Origin: Bacillota bacterium
GTDB taxonomy: Bacteria; Bacillota; UBA4882; UBA10575
Assembly (NCBI GenBank): GCA_012837715.1
Contig: DUQR01000043.1
Location: 1-64,000, forward strand
Length of the DNA: 64,000 nt
Direction of reading: 5' to 3'
The position numbers and the translations under genes are program-made. The notes under the pieces were generated by a model, which made no database searches, was not told where the DNA came from, and saw only the letters and a list, made by a program, of their open reading frames with translations. Every line of letters starts with the position of its first letter. Within the stretch, counting starts at the first letter, position 1. Below, one piece after another: positions 1-8,368 of the stretch.

Positions 1-485
1 GTGCAACAGGCGCAACCGGTCCGGCGGGCGCAGTGGGCGCAACGGGCGCGACCGGTCCGACCGGACCAGGAGCGCCGGAAACCTTTGCCTATATCTATAA
101 TATAGGAACAGTTGAGGAGATTCCCGTCGATGGAATGGTACCGTTTAGCAACAATGGCCTAATTGTTGGTGGCATCGCCCATCAGCCAGGCAGTACGGAT
201 ATCCTCATCAGCGAAACCGGGGTTTATGAAATCACTTTTATGGTGCAGGCGGACCGGGTTAATCAATTTGCGGTCTTCCTGGACGATAGTCTAGTACCGG
301 GCACAATTTACAGTGTTGGAGCCGCTAATATCCAAAATACTGGGCGCGTGCTTCTCTCCGTAACAGCACCGGCGTTAATTACAATCCGGAACCACACCTC
401 TTTCAGCCCGGTTACCTTAGAAACAGAAATTGGAGGAACCCAAGATCAGGTTAATGCGGCGGTTCTGATCCGTAGAATTAGCTAG
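1..485 (+). CDS. Collagen-like protein with BclA-type C-terminal domain (5-prime partial)
   Basis: The window opens inside this gene; the reading frame is open from base 3. The visible part begins with Gly-X-Y triplets (GAT, GPA, GAV, GAT, GAT, GPT), the hallmark of bacterial collagen-like stalks. About 130 residues follow that are rich in beta-strand and resemble the TNF-like trimerising C-terminal domain of BclA-type exosporium glycoproteins. In that family the collagen region forms a trimeric filament on the spore or cell surface, usually heavily glycosylated. A glycosyltransferase gene follows directly, which fits. The N-terminus and any targeting leader lie outside the window, so spore or cell-wall location cannot be decided. 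The GTG at 33 is only an internal Val codon, not a start. Confidence 0.8.
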   Translation, partial: ATGATGPAGAVGATGATGPTGPGAPETFAYIYNIGTVEEIPVDGMVPFSNNGLIVGGIAHQPGSTDILISETGVYEITFMVQADRVNQFAVFLDDSLVPGTIYSVGAANIQNTGRVLLSVTAPALITIRNHTSFSPVTLETEIGGTQDQVNAAVLIRRIS

Positions 486-509
486 GATAGACCCTGGTTA
501 ACGAAGACC

Positions 510-548
510 GAGGAATTACACCTCTGAAGCGGCGTAATTCCTCCTTTT
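510..548 (+). terminator. Rho-independent terminator after the collagen-like gene
   Basis: A 10-bp perfect stem (GAGGAATTAC at 510-519 with GTAATTCCTC at 534-543) encloses a 14-nt loop and is followed by a short T tract. Confidence 0.75.
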
Positions 549-564
549 ATCCTACAAATATGGG

Positions 565-676
565 CTTTTTGCGTTGTGCTTTGCATTAGCGGTCCCAATC
601 CACGATATTGATCACCGAATTCAGGTTGAACACGAACGGTCTTAAACTCCTATAAAGACGGTCACAACGGAAAAAG
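565..676 (+). repeat. MITE-like interspersed repeat, copy A
   Basis: This 112-bp intergenic element has 14-bp terminal inverted repeats with one mismatch: CTTTTTGCGTTGTG at 565-578 and CACAACGGAAAAAG at 663-676. Internal blocks TTGATCACCGAATT and TTCAGGTTGAAC recur in three other intergenic elements of this window (27423-27545 inverted, 33430-33544, 60794-60887). No coding capacity is seen. Confidence 0.7.
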
Positions 677-715
677 TTTGAATCAATGCTTAGTTTCTTA
701 AAGGGAGGGATCCTC

Positions 716-1948
716 ATGAAACAACTCCGTTTTCATCTTTTAGGCCTGGCTCATTTACCGACCAATAAAGCCAATTCGGCTTGCGCGTACACCCAAAAAA
801 TTGTCAAGCTGGCGCGGATGTTGAAAAGTTATGGGCATCAAGTCTACTTTTACGGGGTGGAAGGCTCCGATTTGGAATGTGATGAACTAATCCAAGTTTC
901 CAGCCGGGAGATCCTGGAGAAAACTTACGGGCAATACGATAAAAGCAAGGAATTCTTTAAACACCACCCCCAGGATTTGGCCCATCAAACCTTTAATGCC
1001 AATGCGACTAAAGAGATTTTAGCCCGGAAACGAGAGCAGGATTTTCTCCTTTGCCCGATGGGCAATTACCAACAGCCCATCGCCCAGGCCGTTAACCTAA
1101 TGACCGTTGAATCGGGGATTGGCTATACGGGTGTTTTTTCCCAGTTCCGGGTTTTCGAGTCCTATGCTTGGATGCATTATATCTATGGGCTATTAAAACA
1201 GGATGATGGTGGTTGGTATGATGCGGTAATTCCCAACTATTTTGAGGTCACCGATTTTCCTTTCGAAGAGAAAAAAGAGGATTATTTGCTCTATTTCGGC
1301 CGAATTATCTGGCGCAAAGGGGTACAAGTTGCTTCTGATGTCGCGAAGGCCACCGGCAATTTGTTGTATGTCGTCGGCCAGGGTTCGCTGGATAATCCCC
1401 AGGAAGGTCTGGCGTTGGGTAGGGAAAAGCATCTTCGGTACCGGCCGGCGGTTGGCCCGGAAGAAAGGGCCCAGCTGCTGGGAAAGGCGAAAGCCGTTTT
1501 AATGCCGACCTTTTATTTAGAGCCTTTCGGCGGGGTGAATGTGGAGGCGCAACTCTGTGGCACACCGGTGATCACCAGTGACTGGGGGGCATTTCCCGAA
1601 ACTGTGCTCCATGGTGTTACCGGGTACCGCTGCCGGGTTTTCGAGGAATTTTGCTGGGCAGTGAAGAATATCCACCGGATCCGACCGGCCGCCTGTCGGG
1701 CGTGGGCGGAGAAAAACTATTCCCTGGAAAGAGTAGGGCGGATGTATGAAGAATACTTCCAACGGGTGCACCGGATCTTTGGCCAAGGTTGGTACGAAGC
1801 TAATGACGAACGGCGGGAGCTAGATTGGCTTTACCGGTATTATCCGAGACAGGAAACGGAGGAGAAGCGTCCGGAGCCGGTTATAAAGAACAGGAGGTCT
1901 AAAGCCGGTAAAGAATCTGAAGCAGTTTCTAAGGATAATTCTGAATAA
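716..1948 (+). CDS. Glycosyltransferase, GT4-like
   Basis: This protein of 410 residues ends in a GT-B-fold, GT4-type domain: a conserved LLYFGRIIWRKG segment near residue 193 opens the donor-binding half. The block PTFYLEPFGGVNVEAQL followed by CGTPVI (about 264-287) carries the E-x7-E-like donor motif of retaining glycosyltransferases. The N-terminal half is divergent. The last 45 residues are strongly charged and probably disordered. ATG 716 is chosen because AGGGAGGG ends 6-7 nt before it; an in-frame ATG at 686 lacks a ribosome site. The gene lies directly after the collagen-like surface protein, so a role in glycosylating it is a reasonable inference; sugar donor and acceptor cannot be read from the sequence. 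Confidence 0.85.
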   Translation: MKQLRFHLLGLAHLPTNKANSACAYTQKIVKLARMLKSYGHQVYFYGVEGSDLECDELIQVSSREILEKTYGQYDKSKEFFKHHPQDLAHQTFNANATKEILARKREQDFLLCPMGNYQQPIAQAVNLMTVESGIGYTGVFSQFRVFESYAWMHYIYGLLKQDDGGWYDAVIPNYFEVTDFPFEEKKEDYLLYFGRIIWRKGVQVASDVAKATGNLLYVVGQGSLDNPQEGLALGREKHLRYRPAVGPEERAQLLGKAKAVLMPTFYLEPFGGVNVEAQLCGTPVITSDWGAFPETVLHGVTGYRCRVFEEFCWAVKNIHRIRPAACRAWAEKNYSLERVGRMYEEYFQRVHRIFGQGWYEANDERRELDWLYRYYPRQETEEKRPEPVIKNRRSKAGKESEAVSKDNSE

Positions 1949-2237
1949 TTTTACTAATTATTGGCACCATGTTTACTGGCGTCTGAGTTTATATAACTAC
2001 GGGCGGAAATTCATTTAATCAATATAAATATAATCCAAAATAATAAAGAAGTTATCTCTAATATTCTCATTTTTGGGGATCGGCGGTACTGAGCAAGTGA
2101 TAGGCTTCTGGTCCCCTTTATTATAAAAAAGTTGTAAGACGCTTCTGGTCAGGATGGAGGAATTGTAACGGGAATAGACGTAAATCATGAGATGGGATTT
2201 AACGGATATAAAGGAAAACACGTTTAATAAGTGATAA
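1949..2237. other. AT-rich intergenic region at the edge of the restriction island
   Basis: No convincing gene, repeat or RNA is seen in these 289 bases. A weak AATAATT/AATTATT hairpin lies just after the glycosyltransferase stop. An 81-codon open frame on the minus strand (2015-2260) has no family resemblance and overlaps the DUF4928 remnant. Confidence 0.4.
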
Positions 2238-3196
2238 TTACTTAAGGTTTTTAGGAACATTAATTAATAATGACTTATCCAATTCAGCATGATCAACTCT
2301 TGAATTATACGTGTTGATTAAATTACGCATGCCTTTCGCTAGTTGTTTCCCATTAAAAAATACTAATTCTTCAACGTTTTGTGAAACAAAAGACTCAATT
2401 GACTCCACAGCAATTTTTCCACTCGCTTTATTTTCAGCATCATATCGAGTACCGGATAGTTTACTCTCTGGGACTAAGAGAAAGACTCTATACCCTTCTT
2501 GTAAATTTTTAAGACACTTATCAAAAACTGGAGGCATTGGCGCGACCGTAACATGAAACACGGTGTCTTCGACGACAAAATCACCGGGCCTTCCTAATTG
2601 ATCGTCTGCAGTGCTATAAGATTCATTACTTATTGTTTTTTTGGAAATCGCAACTGTAATTTTGCGCCAACTAGATGTTGAGCGACAGGCCCTTCCTTAC
2701 CGGTCTCTCTTGCTACTTCTAATAGGTCACTTATTAGTTGTCTTGTTGTCTTTGATGGGTCAAAGGCAAAATAAATTCTTTGCCGGTTATGGTATTCTCT
2801 GACTTTATCTACTAAGAACAACTGAAGTTTTTCAAGAATTATAACCCGTTCCTCTTCGGACACCTCTTTTATCCGACTTTTATTTAAAGCTTTTAGCATT
2901 TTATTAATATCGCCTGGGGCGCCTCTATTTGTGCGTCCGCCTTCTTTTGAAAATGGTCTTGTTTCCCCGAATCGTTCTAATATTCTAGCGACAGCTGCGC
3001 CACTAGCGCCTTTTATTTGGGCGCCACCAGCTGCTAGGTGCGAATTAATATCAAGATTAAAATCTTCTTTAAGAGTTTCTAAAACTACGAGGGCTGCACA
3101 GATCGTTCCTTTAGCTACTCCACCACTGGCTTTATGCACTTTGAGCCGACTGTACCAATCCTTAAATAAATTAAATGTTTCCTCGAGCACAGACAC
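2238..3196 (-). pseudogene. DUF4928 family protein, restriction-system partner, frameshifted
   Basis: Two adjacent minus-strand frames together give one protein of about 318 residues. The 5-prime part (3196 down to 2630, 188 residues from GTG 3196 behind AAGGATGG) ends in a run of seven A on the coding strand (2636-2642). If one more A is read, the frame continues without a stop through residues such as SNESYSTADDQLGRPGDF and joins the 3-prime part (APMPPVFDK... VESIESFVSQNVEEL) ending at 2238. From memory this matches the DUF4928 family, which accompanies C5 cytosine methyltransferases and is suspected to be the restriction endonuclease. The start lies 15 bp after the methyltransferase stop, so the two are an operon. 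The shift may be a real inactivating mutation, phase variation at the homopolymer, or a sequencing error. Confidence 0.75.
2636..2642 (-). other. Seven-base homopolymer at the frameshift point
   Basis: Seven T on the plus strand (A7 on the coding strand) mark where a single-base insertion would restore the full-length DUF4928 reading frame. Confidence 0.8.
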
Positions 3197-3211
3197 AGTT
3201 TACACCATCCT

Positions 3212-4768
3212 TTACTTACATACACGCAAAGGCTTATTTCTGATAAGTTCATTTACTACTGGGTTAAGATAATACTTCGCGATCCACTCAATAACGGGGA
3301 CGCAGACCGCATCGCCAAAACCGAATAAAGCTTGATTTTGGGAAACGGTAATATTGTAATCATCGGCACCCATCAACCGAGCGCATTCTTTAGGTGTTAA
3401 AAGGCGAACCTGATATCCACCTTTTCCCGCTTTGAATAGAATTTGCCGTCCACTACCTCCACGAGGTGTGCGTAGACAACCAGCAATTCCGTCGGTACGA
3501 AGTTCAGCCATAGATTTTCCATTTCTTACACGTCGAAAAACTGTTCCGTAAGAATACTTTTCTCCATGAATCATTTTTTCAGCTATTTCCCGATGCTTTT
3601 CACTCATCTGGTTTAGTAAATATTCAGAGCGTTTTCTATTCCACCAAAGGAGTGAGTCCTCAGGCAGGTTTTCGAGAATTTCTTGAAGGGATGTTTTAAG
3701 ATTTGGAAGAGCAGGTAAATGACGGATGTTCCATCTGATTTCAGGGTGCTCTAAAATATAATTACATAAAGATATTGGGCGAAGATCACTTTCATAGAAT
3801 TGAAGTTGCTCTTTAATACCCCAAACATCCAAATCGTTAAGAACGCCAATCACAAATAGACGTTGTCTACTTTGAGGAACAAAATGTGAGGCGTCGATGA
3901 TAAAAGTGTCCACATTATAACCAAGTTCGTTTAAGGCGAGAAGGATTTTTTTAAAATCAGCGCCACCATGAGATGATAAAAGACCCGTGACATTTTCCAA
4001 AAGAATAATTGGTGGTTTTCGAGTCCCCATTTCTTCGATAATTCTAGCGAATCCCCAGAAGGCCGAAGAGTGTCGACCATTTAATCCTTTTCGCGCTCCG
4101 GCCAATGAAAGATCATTACAAGGGAATGAGGCCGTAGCTAAAGTGACGAAAGGAATATCATCACCCTTTAAATTATGTATATCATCTAATATAAAATGTT
4201 TGTGAGCATCTGTAAAATGTCCTTCATACATCTCTTTTTTTTGAGGGTCAATATCATTAGCGATAGCAATAGACCATCCTTGCCTTTCAAGGCCCATCCG
4301 CATAAGACCGATGCCAGCGAAAAACTCGGCGAAACTTTTATTTGCTATGCGTTTTAGGGATTTCTGCGGAGAACGGTTATTTAACACTTCAATAGCCATG
4401 TTTACACATCCTTCCAGGTTATTTCTAATATCACTTTCCCAAAAGCGTAAAACTGTCCATCCCATAGAAGACAGTTTCGAAGTGATTTGACAATCTCTTT
4501 CCATATTACGGCGGATCTTGTTTAACCAGTAACTTCGAGTTGAGGTTTTTTGAAATTGATCCTCCAGGGATGATAGTTCTCGCTTTTCCCATTGACCTCC
4601 ATGCAAGAAATCTCCATCTATAAAAATAGCAACTTTTTTAGAATTAAAAACAATATCAGGTTTCCCTAAAATATTCGCGGGACAGACTCTATAGCGAAGA
4701 CCCCTTGCCCATAAAGCTTTTCTAAAAATAAGTTCAGGTGTTGTATTTTTCGACCCTACTTTAGTCAT
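3212..4768 (-). CDS. Vsr endonuclease fused to C5 cytosine DNA methyltransferase
   Basis: This 518-residue fusion joins two DNA-modification activities. Residues about 8-130 are a very-short-patch-repair endonuclease domain: NTTPELIFRKAL, GKPDIVF with the catalytic Asp, IDGDFLHG with a conserved His, and NKIRRNMERD. Vsr enzymes nick beside T:G mismatches left by deaminated 5-methylcytosine. Residues about 143-510 are a C5 methyltransferase: motif I FAEFFAGIGL, catalytic SFPCNDLSLAG (Cys near 217), ENVTGLL, QSRQRLFVIGV, and C-terminal LTPKECARLMG. ATG 4768 is chosen because GAAGGAGG lies 11 nt before it; an upstream in-frame extension has no SD. The DUF4928 gene follows 15 bp later. The region is clearly more AT-rich than its neighbours, suggesting transfer. 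Target sequence cannot be inferred. Confidence 0.93.
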   Translation of the reverse strand: MTKVGSKNTTPELIFRKALWARGLRYRVCPANILGKPDIVFNSKKVAIFIDGDFLHGGQWEKRELSSLEDQFQKTSTRSYWLNKIRRNMERDCQITSKLSSMGWTVLRFWESDIRNNLEGCVNMAIEVLNNRSPQKSLKRIANKSFAEFFAGIGLMRMGLERQGWSIAIANDIDPQKKEMYEGHFTDAHKHFILDDIHNLKGDDIPFVTLATASFPCNDLSLAGARKGLNGRHSSAFWGFARIIEEMGTRKPPIILLENVTGLLSSHGGADFKKILLALNELGYNVDTFIIDASHFVPQSRQRLFVIGVLNDLDVWGIKEQLQFYESDLRPISLCNYILEHPEIRWNIRHLPALPNLKTSLQEILENLPEDSLLWWNRKRSEYLLNQMSEKHREIAEKMIHGEKYSYGTVFRRVRNGKSMAELRTDGIAGCLRTPRGGSGRQILFKAGKGGYQVRLLTPKECARLMGADDYNITVSQNQALFGFGDAVCVPVIEWIAKYYLNPVVNELIRNKPLRVCK

Positions 4769-5054
4769 GTTAAATAATCCTCCTTCACAGATATTTCGAC
4801 GTTTGTCAAAAAAATACCTGTAAGGAAGAACAATCAAAAACAACCAAACATACGTTCCCTAATATAGTTTACAATAAATAGACTAAAAAGCAAGTCCATT
4901 TTGTTTACTTTCTTTTATTTGTTAAAACCCAAAAAGGCCGATTTTCTAGAGAAACCGGATCGGCTGGACCGGATGGCCAAAACGGCCTGCGTTGTCCCCA
5001 CGCCGGAGGCGCTAAGCGGAGTTGGGATATTACGGCGCTGAGCACCGCCCTTGA

Positions 5055-5603
5055 TTAGACACAATCCGCCATCTTTTGCACTTCTTCTCCTGTTTTGATA
5101 TTCCAGATCACGATTGCCTCTTCGTCAATGATCGCGATGGTTGGGGTTTTCTCTTCATCCTTGGGTAAAGTTGGGCTCCCGGGGTTTAAGTAGATGATCC
5201 CGTTCTCCTTTGTCAGGCTGGGTAAATGGGTGTGGCCGGAGATAATGAGGTTATAAAGCTTTTTTGTTTGGGCGGGTAACAGGTTGTGGTGGCCATGGTG
5301 GACGAGAATCCGCCACTGTTCAGTAAAGATATGAGCATAGGGCGATTCCAACGGGTAATCCAAGATCATCTGGTCAACTTCAGTATCACAATTTCCCCGA
5401 ATGAAAATAATGGGTTTTTCGAGGGCGTTAAAGATTGAACATAATTCATCCGGATTATATCCTTCAGGTAGCGGGTTACGCGGGCCGTGGTACAAGAGAT
5501 CTCCACAGTGGATAATCAAGTCGGTTTGGGACAAATAGTTGTTGTAGGCCTGTTGCCAGGCGCTAATTGAACCATGGGTATCACTGATGACTCCAATCCG
5601 CAT
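5055..5603 (-). CDS. YfcE/MJ0936-family metallophosphoesterase
   Basis: The 182-residue product has the full dinuclear-metal motif set of the calcineurin-like YfcE family: SDTHG near the N-terminus, HCGDLLYHG, RGNCD, HHGHH and SGHTH. Members hydrolyse phosphodiester or phosphomonoester bonds in vitro; the cellular substrate is unknown. ATG 5603 is preferred because AGAGGAG lies 8 nt upstream; an extension to 5639 has no ribosome site. It is monocistronic as far as seen, and a second, more distant member of the same family lies at 36519-37022. Confidence 0.9.
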   Translation of the reverse strand: MRIGVISDTHGSISAWQQAYNNYLSQTDLIIHCGDLLYHGPRNPLPEGYNPDELCSIFNALEKPIIFIRGNCDTEVDQMILDYPLESPYAHIFTEQWRILVHHGHHNLLPAQTKKLYNLIISGHTHLPSLTKENGIIYLNPGSPTLPKDEEKTPTIAIIDEEAIVIWNIKTGEEVQKMADCV

Positions 5604-6151
5604 CAAAATCACTCCTCTGTTTTTTACATAGAAATTCATGGGGACTCACCCGACCTCGGCATTTTCAGCACTGCGCTTAAGTTGGCGGTAGTCGGCGTGA
5701 ACAACCAATTTTAGCGCCGCCGAGGCTTCTCGTCCACCGGGCATTAGTTTTCATCACTTCTGTGTGCGTACGGTAGCCAGCGTGGGCCACGACCTAGCTT
5801 TACCTCTTGGACATCATTTTACCCCAAAAAAATCCAACCGGCCATCTTTCCTTCCCACCATCTGAGAGATATTTCTATGCTTTTTGTTGGAACCCTTCTT
5901 TCCTTCTCCCGGCGTCTGCCGGTTTCTCCAGCACAAACTTTTAACCTCCCAGTCTTAATGGGGCGGCGGCCTGAAGCTGACCTTTTTGATCCGCCACGGG
6001 CGGAAGGATCTTCTCGGTTGCGCACGGCGGTTTCGCGCGGAAAGGTTGACAAGTTCCGACGGTTGCAGGAGAATAAAGGGGAAGTGGGCATGGGGGGTAC
6101 CCAACATTAGCGACTTGCTTTAGCATTGTTAAAGAAAGGAAGGATCGGTAA
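5604..6151. other. 548-bp gene-free stretch
   Basis: No gene is supported here; open frames on both strands are Arg/Pro-rich without family likeness or good ribosome sites. A long imperfect inverted repeat (CCTCGG near 5652 with CCGAGG near 5721) is present. A possible sigma-A promoter for the HD gene is TTGACA at 6046-6051 with GAGAAT 17 nt later, only a partial match at -10. Confidence 0.4.
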
Positions 6152-6727
6152 ATGCCTAAGGAAATCAACCGGGAAGTTGCCTTAGCTCTTTTTAAAGAGT
6201 ATAACCAGGATGAAAGTTTGTTCCGGCATGCTTTGTCGGTCGAAGCGGTGATGCGCCATTTTGCGGTCCTTTTTGGTGAGGATGAAGAGAAATGGGGGAT
6301 CATCGGTCTCATCCATGACCTGGATTACGAGCGTTATCCCGACCAACATTGTGTCAAAGTGAAAGAGATCTTGACCAACGAAGGTTGGCCGGAGGATTAT
6401 ATCCACGCCGTGCAAAGCCATGGCTGGGGGCTCTGTTCTGATGTGGAGCCGGTCGAACGGATGGAAAATGTGCTCTACACCATCGATGAGTTAACCGGCT
6501 TGATTACGGCGGCGGCTTTGGTCCGGCCGAGTAAGAGCGTTCTGGATCTGGAAGTAAAATCGGTCAAAAAGAAATGGAAGGATAAAGCCTTTGCCGCCGG
6601 GGTTAACCGGGAGGTGATTATCAAAGGGGCGGAACGCTTGGGCATGCCCCTGGAAGAGATCATCAAGGAGACCATTGCCGGGATGCGGAAGGTGGCGGCC
6701 GAGATTGGTCTGGAAGGGAATTTGTGA
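6152..6727 (+). CDS. HD-domain hydrolase
   Basis: The 191-residue protein carries an HD-superfamily metal-binding core: FRHALSVEAVMRHFA with the first His at about residue 25, then IGLIHDLDYERYP with the HD pair near 55. It also has conserved downstream His (DQHCVKVKEIL, QSHGWG) and Asp (IDELTGL). Such proteins hydrolyse phosphoester bonds of nucleotides; the substrate of this subgroup is not known. AAGGAAGGA precedes ATG 6152 at normal spacing. A strong terminator follows, so the gene is probably transcribed alone. Confidence 0.85.
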   Translation: MPKEINREVALALFKEYNQDESLFRHALSVEAVMRHFAVLFGEDEEKWGIIGLIHDLDYERYPDQHCVKVKEILTNEGWPEDYIHAVQSHGWGLCSDVEPVERMENVLYTIDELTGLITAAALVRPSKSVLDLEVKSVKKKWKDKAFAAGVNREVIIKGAERLGMPLEEIIKETIAGMRKVAAEIGLEGNL

Positions 6728-6756
6728 AGAACCAACAACATACGGATAGGGATTTC

Positions 6757-6796
6757 GAAGAGAACTTTGGCCTCAGAACCAAGGTTCTTTTTTTTT
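6757..6796 (+). terminator. Rho-independent terminator after the HD gene
   Basis: GAACTTTGG (6762-6770) pairs with CCAAGGTTC (6779-6787) with one G-U pair, followed by nine T. Confidence 0.85.
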
Positions 6797-6933
6797 ATAA
6801 GAGATTAGTCCTTTATTACCGGATCAGGCAATCGAAACAAAAGGTTACCTCTACATAAAACCCAACACCGGGATGAACTTTGCGGAAAGGCTTGCCGGTT
6901 TCATGATCAAGATGTTATTCTAATACTAAGGAT

Positions 6934-6952
6934 TTGTAAAATTTGTTTACAA
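6934..6952 (+). promoter_or_regulatory. Palindromic operator before the glycosidase operon
   Basis: TTGTAAA-N5-TTTACAA is a perfect 7-bp inverted repeat about 47 bp before the GH1 start. It overlaps a -10-like TAAAAT (6937-6942), as a repressor operator would. Spacing does not fit the CcpA cre consensus. No regulator gene is present nearby. Confidence 0.55.
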
Positions 6953-6998
6953 GGCATGAAAACCGGTGGAAAGGAATATTTCAGTAGGAGGGGAAAGA

Positions 6999-8282
6999 AT
7001 GGATTTCCAGCTGAAACCAGGTCTGTTGTTAGGAGCAGCGACGGCCGCGACTCAGATCGAAGGCGGTGATTTGGGTCACAACTGGAATGACTGGTACCGT
7101 CGGGGTCGGATCAAAGACGGTTCCGATCCGGCCAGGGCTAATGATCATTACCACCGTTGGCGGGAAGATGCGGATTTAATGGCTTCTTTAGGCTTACAAG
7201 TCTACCGGTTCGGGATTGAGTGGGCCCGAATCTGTCCCACCCCGGATCGGGTTGATGAAGACGCCATCGCCCATTATCGCGAAGAGATGAGTTACCTTCG
7301 GGGAAAGGGGATCAAGTTACTCCTTACCATTCACCATTTTACCAACCCCCTCTGGTTTGAGGAAAAAGGCGGTTTTTTAAGAAAAGAGAACCTCCATTTT
7401 TTTCTGGACTTTACAGCCCTTGTGGTCCGTTCCTTTGGCGATCTTGTGGCGGAGTATATCACCATCAATGAGCCAAATGTGTACGCCACCAATTCTTATT
7501 ATTTTGGGGACTGGCCTCCTGGCGAAAAATCCTTTTCCAAGGCGTTGACGATCATGGCGAATCTGGCTTATTGTCATCTCCGGGCCTATGCGCTGATCCA
7601 CGAGATTCGCCGGGAAATGGGTTACCACGATACCAAGGTCAGTTTTGCCCATCACCTTCGCGTCTTTGACCCGGAGAAACCGGGAAATCTACGCCATCGG
7701 GTTTATGCTAAACTTTTGGACCACTTTTTTCAGGGGTTGATCACGCAAGCCCTCTTTTTTGGTAAATTCAATTGGCCCCTCAAAGCACCAGGCCCGATTG
7801 AACCGGGAGAATACGCCGATTTTATCGGTTTAAATTATTATACCCGCACCACAGTTTCCCGGTTTAACGATGGCGTACGGGCCGGAGCGCCCAAAAACGA
7901 TTTGGGCTGGGAAATATATCCGGAAGGCTTGATCCTGTGCGCGCAAAGACTCTACAGTCTTCTGAAACGGCCGATTTATATCACTGAAAATGGGACCTGT
8001 GATAATCAGGATGCTTTCCGTTGCCGTTACCTATATGACCACCTTAAGGTGATCTGCGCGTCCGCCTTGCCTATTGAACGGTATTATCACTGGTGTTTTT
8101 GTGATAATTTTGAGTGGATCGAAGGGGAAAGCGCCCGTTTCGGCCTTGTCCACGTGGATTATCCCACCCAGCAACGGACAGTCAAAAAAGCGGGTGCTTT
8201 TTTTGCCGCGCTAATCAGGGAAGGCGGGGTAAGCCAGGAACTCTATGCTGAATACGTTAAAGAAGAGCAATATCATAAATAA
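6999..8282 (+). CDS. Glycoside hydrolase family 1 (beta-glycosidase)
   Basis: This 427-residue cytoplasmic enzyme has the GH1 catalytic pair: acid/base Glu in TINEPNV (about residue 158) and nucleophile Glu in YITENG (about 330), plus the N-terminal GAATAATQIEG signature. GH1 enzymes release glucose, galactose or related sugars from beta-glycosides by a retaining mechanism. No signal peptide is seen, so the substrate must be imported, plausibly by the downstream GPH symporter. ATG 6999 follows AGGAGGGG by about 6 nt. It heads a five-gene operon with an inverted-repeat operator upstream. Exact substrate is uncertain; slightly shorter than the usual 440-460 residues. Confidence 0.93.
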   Translation: MDFQLKPGLLLGAATAATQIEGGDLGHNWNDWYRRGRIKDGSDPARANDHYHRWREDADLMASLGLQVYRFGIEWARICPTPDRVDEDAIAHYREEMSYLRGKGIKLLLTIHHFTNPLWFEEKGGFLRKENLHFFLDFTALVVRSFGDLVAEYITINEPNVYATNSYYFGDWPPGEKSFSKALTIMANLAYCHLRAYALIHEIRREMGYHDTKVSFAHHLRVFDPEKPGNLRHRVYAKLLDHFFQGLITQALFFGKFNWPLKAPGPIEPGEYADFIGLNYYTRTTVSRFNDGVRAGAPKNDLGWEIYPEGLILCAQRLYSLLKRPIYITENGTCDNQDAFRCRYLYDHLKVICASALPIERYYHWCFCDNFEWIEGESARFGLVHVDYPTQQRTVKKAGAFFAALIREGGVSQELYAEYVKEEQYHK

Positions 8283-8368
8283 GTTTTAGTGTGGAATCCG
8301 TCGTTCGGCCCATCCACGGAAGAAATGCTTGGACCGGATGGGGGAGCAAAGGGAAGGAGGTTCGGCCT

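Noticed and set aside
2015..2260. 81-codon minus-strand frame beside the restriction island
   Set aside because: Low-complexity AT-rich sequence, overlap with the DUF4928 remnant, and no recognisable family.
5819..6110. Opposed Arg/Pro-rich open frames before the HD gene
   Set aside because: No ribosome site, biased composition and no family likeness; probably GC-driven open frames.
6934..6952. CcpA cre site before the glycoside operon
   Set aside because: The palindrome has a 5-nt spacer and lacks the central CG of the cre consensus.
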